A stretch of DNA of 64,000 nt from Lineus longissimus (taxonomy: Eukaryota > Nemertea > Pilidiophora > Heteronemertea > Lineidae). This document shows, piece by piece, positions 1 to 11,396 of this stretch. Position numbers and translations under genes: made by a program. The stretch is from positions 9,986,501 through 10,050,500 of the forward strand of contig NC_088311.1 of assembly GCF_910592395.1 (NCBI RefSeq), given 5' to 3'. Numbering within the stretch: the stretch's first letter is position 1; each line of letters starts with the position of its first letter. The notes beneath the pieces are model-generated. The model searched no databases, was not told the origin of the DNA, and saw only the letters and a program-made list of their open reading frames with translations.

Positions 1-800
1 ACCGGTTTATTGAGTATACTGCAGTGGAGTGATTGTCCTTCAATAGTCCTTGGGTAAATGGAGATCGGAAGCACCTATTCGCCAACTCGCCAAATTACCG
101 GACCTGCTATAAACAACTTCCTTCCTTTGAAAATATATTGGTCATTGCATCAAATACAGTCGGCTACATGTAGCCAATACACCCTGTACGGATGGGGTGC
201 GGACCTAAAGTAACCTATACGGATACTTGTAAGAAGGCGTGCTTTAATCATTTTATATGGAAAGAGGCATTTGACATGTATTGAGAAGGACTGAATGTAA
301 GCCTATAGCCATAAACCGGATGTTGTTAATTCAGGCCAAATGTAAACAAGGACATCGTAAGCCATTCTGTATCTTACTGTGTGCACTTAGATTAGAACTC
401 GTGACCCCATTTCCTGAAATATTCACGAGTTCCTCATTTTCGTCGGATCTTGGCCCCAGTACGGACTTGGTGGCCCAGTAATCAACTCACCAAAGCACCG
501 CGAGTGGTCCGCGTACCGACCCCTGCCTACGTATCCTCTTCCTTGGAACCCGACCATGAGCTGTCGGCGGTGTGGGCTGTTTATTTTATAGGCCTATTGA
601 TTCTTAATTAAACCGCGGCGATATTCTGGAGATTGTGGATGTGTAAAGTGCTCAATACCTTTGGTATTTCATGGCCGTATTTCATTGCCTGTGGCGACTA
701 AACCAACAGGCATGACAGGCCCCTCTGTCTGTATATTCATTGCTATATATATTGGGGGAAATATCTTATAACTATGATCATAGGAAATTAATAAAATATT
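1..800. other. No gene recognised
   Basis: Unique-looking AT-rich sequence with TAGGCCTAT-like words. No exon, RNA gene or clear repeat boundary seen. Confidence 0.5.
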
Positions 801-920
801 CTGATACTCTGCAGGTACTAGGTAGGTGAGATTGAGTTACATAAAGTCACCAATAGGGGTCTCTTCCATCCCATATACGTCGAAACTTATCTATTCTGTA
901 CAATGAATATATTTAACCCC

Positions 921-990
921 TCATCCTGATCAGCTTTTCTTTATGTACTGGGAGAAAGGACGAGGCCGGTCCACTACATCGGGAGTGTAT
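921..990. repeat. Dispersed repeat (GAGGCCGGTCCACT block), copy 1
   Basis: TCATCCTGATCAGCTTTTC followed by GAGGCCGGTCCACT is shared with copies near 4325, 5101 and 5507. The stretch just before it (about 815-915, CACCAATAGGGGTCTCT) matches the left half of the TTAA-flanked element at 63001. The region is therefore probably a decayed member of that MITE family. Confidence 0.65.
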
Positions 991-2127
991 CGACCGGCGC
1001 CTCCCAGGACCTCCCGGGTAGCCAGAGGGGTCAACCAGAGTTACCAATGGGGCCATGGAACGCTATCTTGGTGGCCAGGTCAATGGCTGACCCATTGCCC
1101 ACCATATGCCCACTTCTTTGATACAGCCTTACCGGTAATCCTTTAATCAGCGGCGAGGCCTAGGAGAAATGGGGCATCAAAGCCGGCGTTTGATCTGTGG
1201 AGTATGATAAAGTGACTGGCAACAAACCCGAGGCGATTTATAGTTCATATTGTTTATGCAGAAGAAGATACTAAGTCAATTGTTTGACGTTTTCTTGGGA
1301 ATCATGGAGGTACTCAATAAATTTTCCTTGGGAGAATCAAGACTTTTTTATCTAGTTTAATTCCTAAGTTGTTGAGAGAAGCCAAAACAAATGTTCTGGG
1401 TTCCTTTTTCAGATCAATGCACCACAATCAATTGCTTGCAACTTGACTTTAGTGAAGATAGCAGCTTAATTTTGTGCCTAATTCCCATTTATCACAAATG
1501 CTATCTATCACCAGGGGAGTTTTCAAGGACATCTTCATACCCAGCGACACCACAGAGGAAACTGGGCGTGGACGTTCTGTTTAACGTAGTTATAAAAGAA
1601 CCTTTCTCTCATTCCACATCAATGTTTCCGAAACAACACCTCATAATCAATTGTTGACGTTTCGGTCCATCAGAGTAGGCACCATTATAAGCTGTGTAGA
1701 CACCACACGGTGATTGCCTACAGAACTTCAAACAGACTTGTCACGCCGGATTTAACCAATTACAATTAACCCTTGTCAACCAATTGAGGACCAATTACCC
1801 TAAATTACAAGAACAACTCGTGATAAGCTTAGGATATTATCTTTGCAATTGCTAGGCCTGAAAAGGGACTAAAAGGGCAGTCAGTGTTCTTGGTCATAAG
1901 TGTCCAAGGCTGAGATTAAATTTGAGCGCCAGGGGGATCGGGCATCCCCTGTGGAGTTGAATTTCCGGCCTAATGAGTGGCGCTTTAACTAATTCAGAGA
2001 TGAGCCGAAACTGTGATACCTTGGTAACTGGACGAACGTATAGTTAGACGCCACCTGCCTGCCCTTTCTCGACTGCTGAAATCATGGCTAATATGAAAAT
2101 CATTGGCGGCGATTCCGGGCCGCGTAT

Positions 2128-2145
2128 CCCCCCCCCCCCCCCCCC
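2128..2145. repeat. Poly-C tract, 18 bases
   Basis: An uninterrupted C run. The short overlapping frames with glycine or proline runs here arise from it. Confidence 0.95.
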
Positions 2146-2478
2146 AACCGATACGGAGATTTTAGCTTCGTCGTCTTTAACATCAACCGAGAGTTGTAAC
2201 AACTCCCTCTCCCTGCAAAACCAGGCATGTGAATATAGGACAGTAGACAATTATTTATATTCGACCCCATCCTTAACCCCATGATATTATACTCTCTTTA
2301 ATTGAAACCGACGTAAATATTTCTACAAAATGCAAAAACCCTGATGGTCAAGGTGATACATCGTACTCCTTGTCTTATGACTTGGCTACAAAACCCTATT
2401 TTATGTCGACTGGAAAAAATATTCGGCCGCCACCACATCTTGTGGGAGACTCTTTGATCGCCGGGAGTGGCTGGTGAC

Positions 2479-2826
2479 ATGATTGGTATAAGAGCATTCT
2501 ACAAGTCCATACTTGAGTGTATGAAGGACGGAATAAATCACTCTAACCCTTTGTCGTTGTTGCGTCATTTACATGCAGGTATACTGTCGTATATCGAACA
2601 GAGACGACATTCATGTATGTATCCTGGCTCGTATCTGAACAGGTCGTCCGGCCTTGATTGTGCCGATGTATACCAAAAGTTTTATATGTCCTGCGATAGA
2701 ATGTCCGCCGCAGAATACCAGCGGGCCGCACGCTTTTTCCAGGGGGACGTTCTACTTCTACACCGGTCTTATACGCGTGATTGTGCTACTGCACCAGCTG
2801 TTTATCTGATTAAAGTCATAGTTTAA
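2479..2826 (+). CDS. Unassigned open frame, 115 residues (doubtful)
   Basis: This is the longest open frame outside repeats that is not explained by another feature. From the ATG at 2479 it begins MIGIRAFYKSILECMKDG and contains SAAEYQRAARFFQGDVLLL. It stops at TAA. Composition is mixed and not low-complexity, but I recognise no domain, signal peptide or membrane segment. It could be a single exon upstream of the kinase, a relic, or chance. A donor-like CAG|GTATAC lies inside it near 2577. Confidence 0.2.
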   Translation: MIGIRAFYKSILECMKDGINHSNPLSLLRHLHAGILSYIEQRRHSCMYPGSYLNRSSGLDCADVYQKFYMSCDRMSAAEYQRAARFFQGDVLLLHRSYTRDCATAPAVYLIKVIV

Positions 2827-3747
2827 TTTCTTCCAATCCAAAAAACCCCACTGAAAATGATATGGACCATTCTGATGGACGCGAACTTCGGATAATTGCA
2901 CAACTGAATCAGCTGGATGTGACATTAAAAACAAGAAAGACACAAGCGCGACAACTTCGCAAATCTCCTCAAGCAATTATGAATGTATATGTAGGACTTC
3001 CTGTCAGGGGATACATGTAGGTATGGCCAGTCAGAAGCCCTGTTAGTACCCATCTTAGCCAAGCTAACTGCGTCGGACACGCGTAATAGGGGCCTTCTAA
3101 TTGGTCAATAATAGGTTACAAAATTGTCATCCTGCGTCTCCAGATGAAAAGCTTGAAGAGAGGGAGCTTCCTATTACTCATTACATCAGCAGTAACTGCT
3201 ACAAGTACACAATTCGACATCATCTGGCAAATTAACGTATTTTGGTCAGCGATATTGCGCCGACAAATCACTGCATGTTTTATATAGGGATAATAACTCT
3301 ATGTGGAAAATGATAAACCAATACATATCTATTTGATATGAGCGCATGTTGATCGGCGTTTGATTCACAGCCAAAGTTTCATCAGAACAGACACAGGGTT
3401 ATCATTGAAATGGACGAATACGCCCTGAATACCAGGACGAGCAGTGCCATTTCAAAGAACGATGTCTCGTCTGGGCCTCGCGACCTAGATCTTGGCGACA
3501 TTTCTGTACGATTTTTGCACGGTTTGACCTGATAATGCTGATCAATCAGGAATACATCATTCCAAAGTCAATAGGTGTCTTATAGCTTGAAACGTGTAAT
3601 TATTTTTTAAAATATAACATTGACATTGGATTTGTCAAAAAGATGAGTAAACTTGAACGAAATCTGTCAATTTTGTTCGAGAAAGGGGAGAAAAGATAAC
3701 TACGTTTTTAATGAAGATTATATTCGATCTGAGGACCCGCTATACTA

Positions 3748-3830
3748 CAGGGTGGCCCAGAATTATTTTCCCATGCACAATAGAATTCTATTGTGTATCC
3801 ACTGTGTGAGGGAAAATCTGGGTCACGTGG
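3748..3830. mobile_element. mariner-like palindromic MITE, diverged copy
   Basis: TA followed by CAGGGTGGCCCAGAATTATT begins this copy. The centre has AATAGAATTCTATTGTG and the right side GGGAAAATCTGGGTCAC. It is the same element as 21203-21289 with a degraded right end. Confidence 0.65.
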
Positions 3831-4324
3831 TCACGACGTAAAAGAAATGCATTGTGGCCGTCAAAACGTCAGGTCGTGACGTCACGTGAAGAACCTAGTT
3901 TTTTTGTCATTGGGCAAAACACCTCTTTCGTCTTCCGTCTGTCTGCACACCAAAAAATGCATGAAAAAGCTTTGACCGTGAATAACGTATCGTCGTGTAT
4001 CGCCCTGTCTAACCGTCCTCCATAATATTATATACGATTAGGCGTCCTTGCCTAAAATATGTGATCTTATGTGCATTCGGTGAGCGATTTATGACACATT
4101 GTGTTCGGATGTGATGTCACCAGGACGTAACGTTTTGTAAAAGAACAAGCAAGATAACTTGGGTCTGAAGGCAAACTATGTATATCAAAATGCCATGTAA
4201 GCAAAACAAGTCAAATTCTTTCCAAAAAAACGTAATTTTACTCTAGATTACTATAAAGTCTGAGCAACCTCTGTCACACGAAAGACATGCCTGCATGGGT
4301 AAGACTCCGGGGACAGTCTATTCG

Positions 4325-4387
4325 TCATCCTGATCATCTCTTCTCATTGGGGGCAGATGAGGCCGGTCCACTGCGTCCGGAGTGTAG
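4325..4387. repeat. Dispersed repeat (GAGGCCGGTCCACT block), copy 2
   Basis: TCATCCTGATCATCTCTTCT and GAGGCCGGTCCACTGCGTC match the other copies. It is preceded by a GACTCCGGGGACAGTC segment also seen near 5490. Confidence 0.65.
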
Positions 4388-5060
4388 CCTGGTTAGGTGG
4401 GACGGATCATGTGTCTTCATCCTGAGATTGCGGGCTGATTGGCCGTAGGGACGCTCAGATACAATGGGTCTCCTCACGTACACTATACGGCAGATACATT
4501 TCTGGTAGCATACACCTCTCTTATATACTGCTGTTTACAATGAAAGTACTTTAGCTACTTATTGAGGAATGTCGAGCCAGGTCACTGATACAACAATCCA
4601 GTACGTCCGCTTCACGAACTGTCAGCGTCAATTCAATGTCCTACTTTTAATTGTTTAGAATTAATATGTATCATGATCATTACACCTCACATACCAACAA
4701 CCTCATTTATCGAAATGGGTCCTATTAAGATAATGACAATCCAGGCATGCGATGGACAGGAGCGGCTGAGGCCTAGTAATAAGCGAGAGACGGAGATAAT
4801 AACGGCTTAGGTTTCCGTTCTCTACTGTCCTCGAGTGGGCGCATCCCGCTTCGTCTTCGCGACGTGATTGGAGACAAAATCGGTTTAATTTCTTTCGCAG
4901 AGTCTCATGCATGTCCCACTTGTTCTACTTTTAATTGGAAACAAGGTTGACCTAGCTGCAGGCCTATCTGTCTGGCGCAGCCTGGAGTGGTCCAAATTTT
5001 AACCCATGCTGGTATCTTACTCCAATATAAAGCACAAGTGGCAGTCCTTTGAGCTCGTGA

Positions 5061-5401
5061 AAGGGGGACTATATACTAGACTCCTAAGCAGTCCATTTCG
5101 TCATCCTGATCGTCGTTCCTCTATGGTGAGGAATGAGGCCGGTCCACTGCGTCATGAGTGTACAATATACGGGAATTAGGTATGTCAGATTAAGTGACAC
5201 GGATTCGCCGAGGGTTATTTTCCGGTGTGATGAGGTGGTCCTACTGTCACTTGGAGAATGACCGAAGGTCTCTGCTAACTGAACTACTCACGCTTGTATG
5301 AAAAGTATGAATATCGCTGAATCAAACACAACCCATCACGTCCATAACTCTGCAGCTTTAGCAGTTTGACCCCACTAGCTCGTGCCTACAGTCCCCGTTA
5401 A
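5061..5401. mobile_element. MITE with AGGGGGACTATA / TACAGTCCCC ends
   Basis: The left end AAGGGGGACTATATAC and the right end GCCTACAGTCCCCGTTAA are imperfect inverted termini about 340 bp apart. The interior holds the shared block at 5101-5162 (CATCCTGATCGTC, GAGGCCGGTCCACTGCGTC). It belongs to the same family as 63001-63224. No coding capacity. Confidence 0.6.
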
Positions 5402-5506
5402 AGGGACGTTGCGATCTCGGAGCCTTGTATGTCAAGATGGTTGCTGTTGATCATGAAACACAATATATCCAATCTTGCAGGGCCTAGACTCTCGGGGCAG
5501 TCCATT

Positions 5507-5570
5507 GCGTCATCAAAATTGGATCTCCTTATGGTGAGGGATGAGGCCGGTCCGCTGCGTCCGGAGTGGT
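5507..5570. repeat. Dispersed repeat (GAGGCCGGTCC block), copy 4
   Basis: GGTGAGGGATGAGGCCGGTC and GCGTCCGGAGTG match the copies at 4325 and 5101. It is preceded by CTCGGGGCAGTCCATTGCG. Confidence 0.6.
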
Positions 5571-7445
5571 GCATGATTTAGCGTCTTTGAAAATTTGACA
5601 GTGTTTGACTTCAAATCGCTCGTTCTTGGTGATGTGTTTTCCGAATTTTGTAAAGTGAGTATTTTTGGATACGTCATACTTTGAAGTTCTATAAGAAAGA
5701 AGAGTTGGGTGTTATTTTCTTGTGGAATAGCATAGGCCTATGGCGATATTATCATAGGCCTATACTCTCCTTGCAGCAGGGAGGGCCTGTCACTAACGCT
5801 CTTTTGGCCTTGTGTAGGCACTTACCCGTCTGCCTAAATAGTCTGTCCGCGGTATATCAAGAGTGTTAATGGAAGATTATTTGATTTGTTCCAGGCCTAT
5901 AAAACTAACCAGACGTTCCGCCGCACTCAAAACCAGCGACATCAAAGGAGCCGCTGTCAAAAGCCCTTGGAGCAGTTCCAATTAAATTTCTAAGATGGCG
6001 CTGCGATTGTTTGTCACATTTCGTGTCTCTCTGGTTGTGATAGGCCTTTCATAAATTTCCAATCGCATTCTCGTTTTGTACAAACAAAAAGCGGGACTTT
6101 GATGTTTATTTCAAAAGGGAAACAGATATTGTTTTTCACTGAATTTGGTGATCGATCTGGGGGTAGATCGGACGGTAATAATGGTAACAGCCTATAAGAC
6201 ATATTCCTGTCCGCAATGGAGAACATGGTGCCTTTGCCCGAACGATGTCTGCATGACTTTCTGATTTCCTCTTGTAAAGTATGGAATTGGGATGGAATTT
6301 GTCCTGTTTACGGCAAGGCCAGGACATGACTCCTCAATCTCGGCACCCCCGACCTCGCGTCAAGGACAATGCCGCGTGCATTGACACTTCCGGGTCGTCA
6401 CATTAATTCTTTTGGCCAGAAATTCACCACTTTTTGTACTCTTCCAGAAATTGCTGTTCATCGTCGCGTGGGAGAACTTATAATGATGAAATTGATACCG
6501 CACTGGAGCTGGTCAGTTTCACCAAGCACCGAAAGTGTGGGGCTAAAAAGCTGGCTTAAACCCATCCTGAGATTTTTGATACCTCTATACCTCGTGTCCA
6601 AAATATATGTTTGAAATATCGAGAGGCGGAGTATACTGAAAATCACTGGTTATGTCAGGATGGCTAAAACCGAGACGCCACCGGGGACGCCTTGTCAGTT
6701 TTGGGTGAAATGGCTGCTCCTCAAACTGATGGGTGTTTTGGTGAAACAACCACTGATATCCATTTCAATTCAAAAACACCTAAAAACTAAACGCAGCTCC
6801 TAATGGATGCCGTCTTGAGCCATAACTTGAGGACGACGCTGGAAATGCTGGATGGGGGAAGGCCAGGGTGCCATCCAGAGTCATTATTCTCCTGGCGGTA
6901 AACCAACTTAACCAAACCAAAACATAAAAATGTACTTTTGGCTTGATTTTGACTGCACTTATTAGATACCAACCAGCACCGCTGCGGGCGAAAACGAGTC
7001 ACAATGCATTTTAAATAGGAAAAGGACACTATACATTTGAACACTGCAAACGAAGTGCTCTAAAATAGAGCGCCACCCCGGGGGCTCGTGTACAGTTGGT
7101 TTGGACGCGCTGGCAAACTATCGCTGTTAGATCTCCTCTCTGAGTGGTTTCCTTCAACTCACCTTATCTCGACACAATTCTGGTCTTACATCTGCGCTTC
7201 ATATCCTCTTCAGAGTAATTTGCTCTAGTCATCTCTGTGTCAAGCATTTTTACATAACATTTTTTGGAGACAGTGAAAGTTAATCTCTTTACCCAACTGG
7301 AACGTTCTGAAACCGGCAAATGACTCGACCAGCATCCTGTCATGGATCGTTTTCGCTAAACTAATGCTACATTTATGTGCGACAAAAATATCTCTCGTCT
7401 GCGAATGAAACCAATAATCGCTGTGTTTTATATTGATCGCATTCG

Positions 7446-7560
7446 CTTCGATCACCAAAGATGATCTTCTCGCAGGTACCTGCGATGACCACCGCAAACG
7501 AGCGATAATCGTCGCGCGCGATTTAAATCGCAGGCAGCAGTGAATTAAATCGCTCGTTTT
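7446..7560. repeat. Dispersed repeat (GCAAACGAGCGAT), copy 1
   Basis: GATCACC, CTGCGATGACCACCGCAAAC and GAGCGAT match the segment near 25001-25110 with substitutions. Self-complementary AAATCGCTCG / CGAGCGAT motifs suggest a decayed inverted-repeat MITE. 8740-8815 has similar GCGAGCGATT motifs. Confidence 0.5.
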
Positions 7561-8324
7561 ATACGGGGAGCTTCAAAGTTTGGTTGAAACACTGAGGCGA
7601 AGTAAGTGACTCTCGGAACCCTGCAAATAGAAGGATAGAAGGGCGGGAGTCGGTGGATCAACACCCTTTCAGTCGGACGAGGGGAGCAGCGTTCAAGTGA
7701 CACTGGTATTCGAAGAAGGTGGATCTACCGCATTCGAATGATGGGTACTTCGGATTAGGGCTTATTGGCTCGTCACTTTGTTTCACAGTCGTGTTAATAC
7801 TTTCATATCAATCCATACCAATTTCATATAGATGGCATCATTGTCGTTTTCGGCGCGAATGACGTAGCGTCTGCTGACGGGAAAGAACGCCTGCAATAAA
7901 AAAGATCCATAAGCGTTGATAACTATTGACTAACAGAGCCAATATTGGTATTGACTCCGTAGAAACATTTTTAATCTATCGAACTGCTCAGATTTTAAAC
8001 TGATCATATTTAAATGGGTCTATTCAAAGGCGTCATCGATTCCTTTCTCTTAGGTTCTTGACGCTATAGTACAATGACAGTGATGTGCAGCTTTAGCGTG
8101 ATGCTACATGTGGCGGCACTTGGTGACGAATGAGCACATTACCATCGTGGCCACCTTAATCCCACGGCCAGGTTGTCCCTTTAAATACAAAATGACTCCA
8201 TCTGGAATACCGCAAGTTGTTTTTATGCACTTAGGACTTTAGAGGGTATACTGAACTTCAAGCGATATTGCCTCCGTAGCCTAACGCGCATGTTGAGCAA
8301 TGTCAATACATTGAGGGACACGAT

Positions 8325-8420
8325 GTTAAAGGGGGACTATAGGCATGAGCATAAGGGGTCACATTGGGCACCTTCGGGTGACTGATTTGGACAGTTATAG
8401 GGGACTGGGTCTTGTTCGAT
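8325..8420. mobile_element. Left end of AGGGGGACTATAGGC MITE
   Basis: TTAAAGGGGGACTATAGGCA is the best-preserved family terminus, with TTAA outside. No matching right terminus is seen, so this is a partial copy. Confidence 0.5.
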
Positions 8421-9069
8421 TCAGTCCGGGATTTCAGCATTAAAGATATCCCAGGCAGAATCGTGACTAGTTTTGAGGCTGGTCAGATAGAGACCTTTGT
8501 CAGGACTTCGTGTAACTCTTTACCTACCTGGCTCCTGCATATATGGCGCCCTTTTACACTCCTGAGACGGCGGTATATCGCATAATGGTCAAGTGGCTGC
8601 GAGGCCAAGCGGAAGATAATGAGGAAGGATTTCATATTGAATTTTGCGCGCAAATTCTGCAATTGACACTGCAGCCTCACTATCAAAGTAACACTTTTAC
8701 TAAACAATACAGTCCTGAATGTTTGCATCCATATATAGCCTGGATGCGAGGTAATCCGCGAATCTTCCCGAATGCGATTCCGAGCGACGAATCTCGATAG
8801 CGAGCGATTTCAGCGACAGGCATCACTTTCGGTCTCTTTGATCCAGCCGATTTTCATGAGCATTATTTTCATTTCTGTAAGCAGACATGACCCCTGTATA
8901 AAGCGCTTACTATAGGAAGTACATCTACATATCGGTGCCATGTTTAGGCAATCGTTTTGGCTATATTCATAAAGCAGGAGGAAGAATAATTCAGGAGATA
9001 GCTATCAGTGGATATCATCATCATGTGTGGCATTAAATAAGGTTTGCTATGTCTGTGCGTCTATTTCAG

Positions 9070-9144
9070 TGCAGCTCTTAAAATCTCTCCGATCCTGAGC
9101 AAGGCATGGAGACGGATATATGGGATACTGTAGTTCAATGAGAG
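9070..9144 (+). promoter_or_regulatory. Kinase 5' UTR segment with two upstream ATGs
   Basis: A pyrimidine-rich stretch ending in TCTATTTCAG (AG at 9068-9069) could be a 3' splice site, so the coding exon may start at 9070 with earlier 5' UTR exons upstream. Inside the segment an 11-codon upstream ORF runs 9106-9141 (ATG to TGA). A second ATG at 9138 overlaps the real start in another frame. Such uORFs commonly lower translation of the main frame. The splice site and the UTR boundary are inference; a transcription start further upstream in the same exon is equally possible. Confidence 0.4.
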
Positions 9145-9255
9145 ATGGGCAGGAAAATCCAGTACATCGGCCGCTATGTGATGGAAGGACAGACGCTAGG
9201 GAAAGGCAACTTTGCCAAAGTAGAGCTTGCTACGCATGGTATATCAAAATGTAAG
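9145..9255 (+). CDS. Ser/Thr protein kinase, start-codon exon (glycine-rich loop)
   Basis: This exon encodes 37 residues from ATG to a phase-0 donor (AAG|GTGAGT). It reads as the beginning of a protein kinase catalytic domain: a short lead, then GRYVMEGQTLGKGNFAKVEL, in which GKGNFAKV (residues 20-27) is the GxGxxxxV nucleotide-binding loop. The family would transfer phosphate from ATP to Ser/Thr of protein substrates. The start is supported by G at -3 and G at +4, and by the domain beginning only about 10 residues later, as in AMPK/SNF1-related kinases (SIK, MARK, NUAK, HUNK, NIM1). The frame stays open into the intron to 9381, but homology stops exactly at the donor. Exon B continues it in frame. 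The subfamily is not settled: the full 80 residues look CAMK-like, and a longer-than-MARK linker before the alpha-C helix recalls HUNK. I therefore give no gene symbol. Confidence 0.85.
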
Positions 9256-9372
9256 GTGAGTCGTCCTTACCGATTGTCGCATCTCCGAAAAAAAAAATCG
9301 CATAATGATGGGGACGGGTCGCGGACGGGTCAGGAGATGTATTTCGGCAGTGGCCCCGCCTCTTTCTACTAT

Positions 9373-9632
9373 AGAATATGAGTTTTTACCAATATTTCAT
9401 TGCGTCAGATATTTATGTTAACCCCCTCCCCCTTATTAAATTGTTACAACGGTATTGCTTTGTGTGTCCCTGGCCCCACCCCAAGCTGCCAGTGTCACAG
9501 AATATGAGTTTTCACGAATATTTCATGGCATCGGATATCTATGTCCCCCCCCCCCCCCGTTATCAACTTGTTAAAATGGTATTGCTTGGTGTGTCCCCCT
9601 CCCTGGCCCCACCCCACGCTGCCAGTGTCACT
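9373..9632. repeat. Tandem duplication, unit about 126 bp
   Basis: Two diverged copies sit side by side (9373-9498 and 9499-9632). Each begins AGAATATGAGTTTT and ends GCTGCCAGTGTCAC. The second contains a run of 14 C (9545-9558) where the first has a broken pyrimidine tract. The open frame crossing it reflects the duplication, not a gene. Confidence 0.85.
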
Positions 9633-9680
9633 ACTCCAAAAAGTTCCGAAATAGGGCAAGCGTGTGAAGATATATATATA

Positions 9681-9865
9681 CAGTGGAACCTCCCTTAGTG
9701 GACACCTCTCTATTAAGGATAACCTCTCTATAAAGGTCCCAGGGTGAGGTCCCAAGGTGGTTGTTTCCATTCAATTTGACCTCTTATCAGGATACCTCTC
9801 CGATAAGGACAGCACTTGTCAGTCCTGAGGGTGTCCTTAATAGAGAGGTTCTTAATAGAGTACTG
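9681..9865. mobile_element. pogo/Tigger-like MITE, copy 1
   Basis: This 185-bp element begins CAGTGGAACCTCCCTTAG and ends in TACTG, with TA directly on both sides. TA target duplication and CAGT..ACTG termini fit pogo/Tigger-type elements of the Tc1/mariner superfamily. Subterminal CTCTCTATTAAGGA motifs occur in both orientations. It has no coding capacity. The family assignment comes from the termini only. Confidence 0.75.
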
Positions 9866-9871
9866 TATATG

Positions 9872-10150
9872 CAGTGAAACCTCCCTTAGCGGACACCTCT
9901 CTATTAAGAACAACCTCTCTATTAAGAAAAACCTCTCTATTAAGGACACTAGTTTTGGTCCCAAATTGGTACTTTCCATTTAATTTGACCTCTCTATTAA
10001 GGACAACCTCTCTATAAAGACACCAGTTGTGGTCCCAAGGTGGTTGTTTCCATTCAATTTGACCTCTCTTATCAGGATACCTCTCCAATAAGTACAGCAC
10101 TTGTCAGTCCTGAGGGTGTCCTTAATAAAGAGGTTCTTAATATAGTACTG
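9872..10150. mobile_element. pogo/Tigger-like MITE, copy 2 (internally expanded)
   Basis: It begins CAGTGAAACCTCCCTTAG and ends GTACTG followed by TA. It is longer than copy 1 (279 bp) because the CTCTCTATTAAGGAC subterminal segment and the adjoining TTTTGGTCCCAA block are duplicated inside it. It lies only 6 bp after copy 1. Confidence 0.75.
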
Positions 10151-10156
10151 TATATA

Positions 10157-10290
10157 CAGTGAAACCTCCCTTAGCGGGCACCTCTCTATTAAGAACAGCC
10201 TCTCTATTAAGGACACTAGTTTTGGTCCCAAATTGGTACTTTCCATTCAATTTGACCTCTCTAATTAGGAAACCTCTCTAGTAAGTAGTA
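10157..10290. mobile_element. pogo/Tigger-like MITE, copy 3 (3' end lost)
   Basis: It starts CAGTGAAACCTCCCTTAG six bases after copy 2 and runs through the same interior, then fades near 10290 without a recognisable right terminus. Three copies arranged head to tail imply insertion into, or duplication within, the same TA-rich site. Confidence 0.65.
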
Positions 10291-10383
10291 GGGCAGTAAA
10301 TATGTAGTCACAAACCTTTAATAAATATATTTTTAATGTGACATGCAATTCTCTTTGTATCTTCTGAGTCGGTTCCTGATAGA

Positions 10384-10564
10384 CAGAAGGTAGAACCTCC
10401 CATAGCAGACACCTCTCTATTAAGGACTACCTCTCTATCAAGGACAATCCATATGGTCCAAATTGGTTGTTTCCTTTGAAGTTGACCTTTGTAATCAGGA
10501 CACTTCTCAATTAAAGACGGTATCTATCAGTCCCAAGGATGTCCTTAATAGAGAGGTTCTACTG
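10384..10564. mobile_element. pogo/Tigger-like MITE, copy 4
   Basis: This 181-bp copy has a diverged left end (AGAACCTCCCATAGCAG) and an intact right end (GTCCTTAATAGAGAGGTTCT then ACTG), followed by TA. Its right end is the clearest view of the inverted terminus in the cluster. Confidence 0.7.
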
Positions 10565-10856
10565 TAGTCTATATGCAGTATGTAGTAAACACGGAGTATC
10601 ACCATTATTCCGGTTAGTTAATTATATTTCTGCCCAATTGATCTGTTGTCAAGGCAACCCGAGTTCCACCATTGCTGTTTGGTCCCATCTCTCTGATGAC
10701 ATCCTGGTTTTGTCCGTGGAGTCTCTTTGGGGACTCATGAATGAGACTTGCATGTTATATTTTTAAGAAGAACTATGCCAGAAATTTAAATTTCATAATA
10801 AGTCAAATTGAGTTGAATTAACAAGCATGTTATATGACATGCTGGCGGTGACAACA

Positions 10857-10925
10857 GTAGAAACCCCTATTAGGAACACCCTTGGCATGCTTGGAACTGA
10901 CAGTGCTGTCCATGAGAGAGGTGTC
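10857..10925. mobile_element. Decayed pogo-like MITE fragment
   Basis: AGTAGAAACCCCTATTAGGA, then a GAGAGGTGTCCTGAT motif, matches parts of the family with many differences. It is probably an old deletion derivative. Confidence 0.4.
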
Positions 10926-11396
10926 CTGATGAAATAAGTCTAATTGTTAGAAATTGCTTGTAATCTGTAACCATGCAATAATTTCTGCAAAAAAAAGTGA
11001 TAGCTGCGTATATTTTACAAGGTTCTGGTAAAATTCTTAGTTAAGATATTTTCTTGAAAAGAATCTTCAATGAATTTGTTATAACCTCTCTATTTTCATT
11101 TGGGAATGGCTGCTACTGATTACCATGGAAACTAATCAGGTCGTTCACCAGGTCATACATTTGTCATGGGATATTTTTGAGAAATGCGCTGCTCCCATTC
11201 CTTGAGATCAAGAGCCTCACAGCGTAATTTCGTCACCCTAGCAACAATTTTTATGTTGATTGGAAAATGGTGCTATTATACAGACAAAAAAAACCTTCAT
11301 TACTTAAAAAATGCATGTCAGTAATTTAGAATTGATCAAATAGTGACTTATGGAATTTTAACACTGCTTTGGCGTTTCCAGAATAAAAATCGAGAC

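Larger units (their letters stand above)
991..4320. other. No confident gene
   Basis: Apart from the poly-C tract (2128), the doubtful frame at 2479 and the palindromic MITE at 3748, nothing is recognised. Confidence 0.5.
5571..9069. other. Upstream flank of kinase exon, no gene recognised
   Basis: Contains only the dispersed repeats at 7446 and 8325. Promoter elements such as a clear TATA box could not be placed. Confidence 0.5.
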
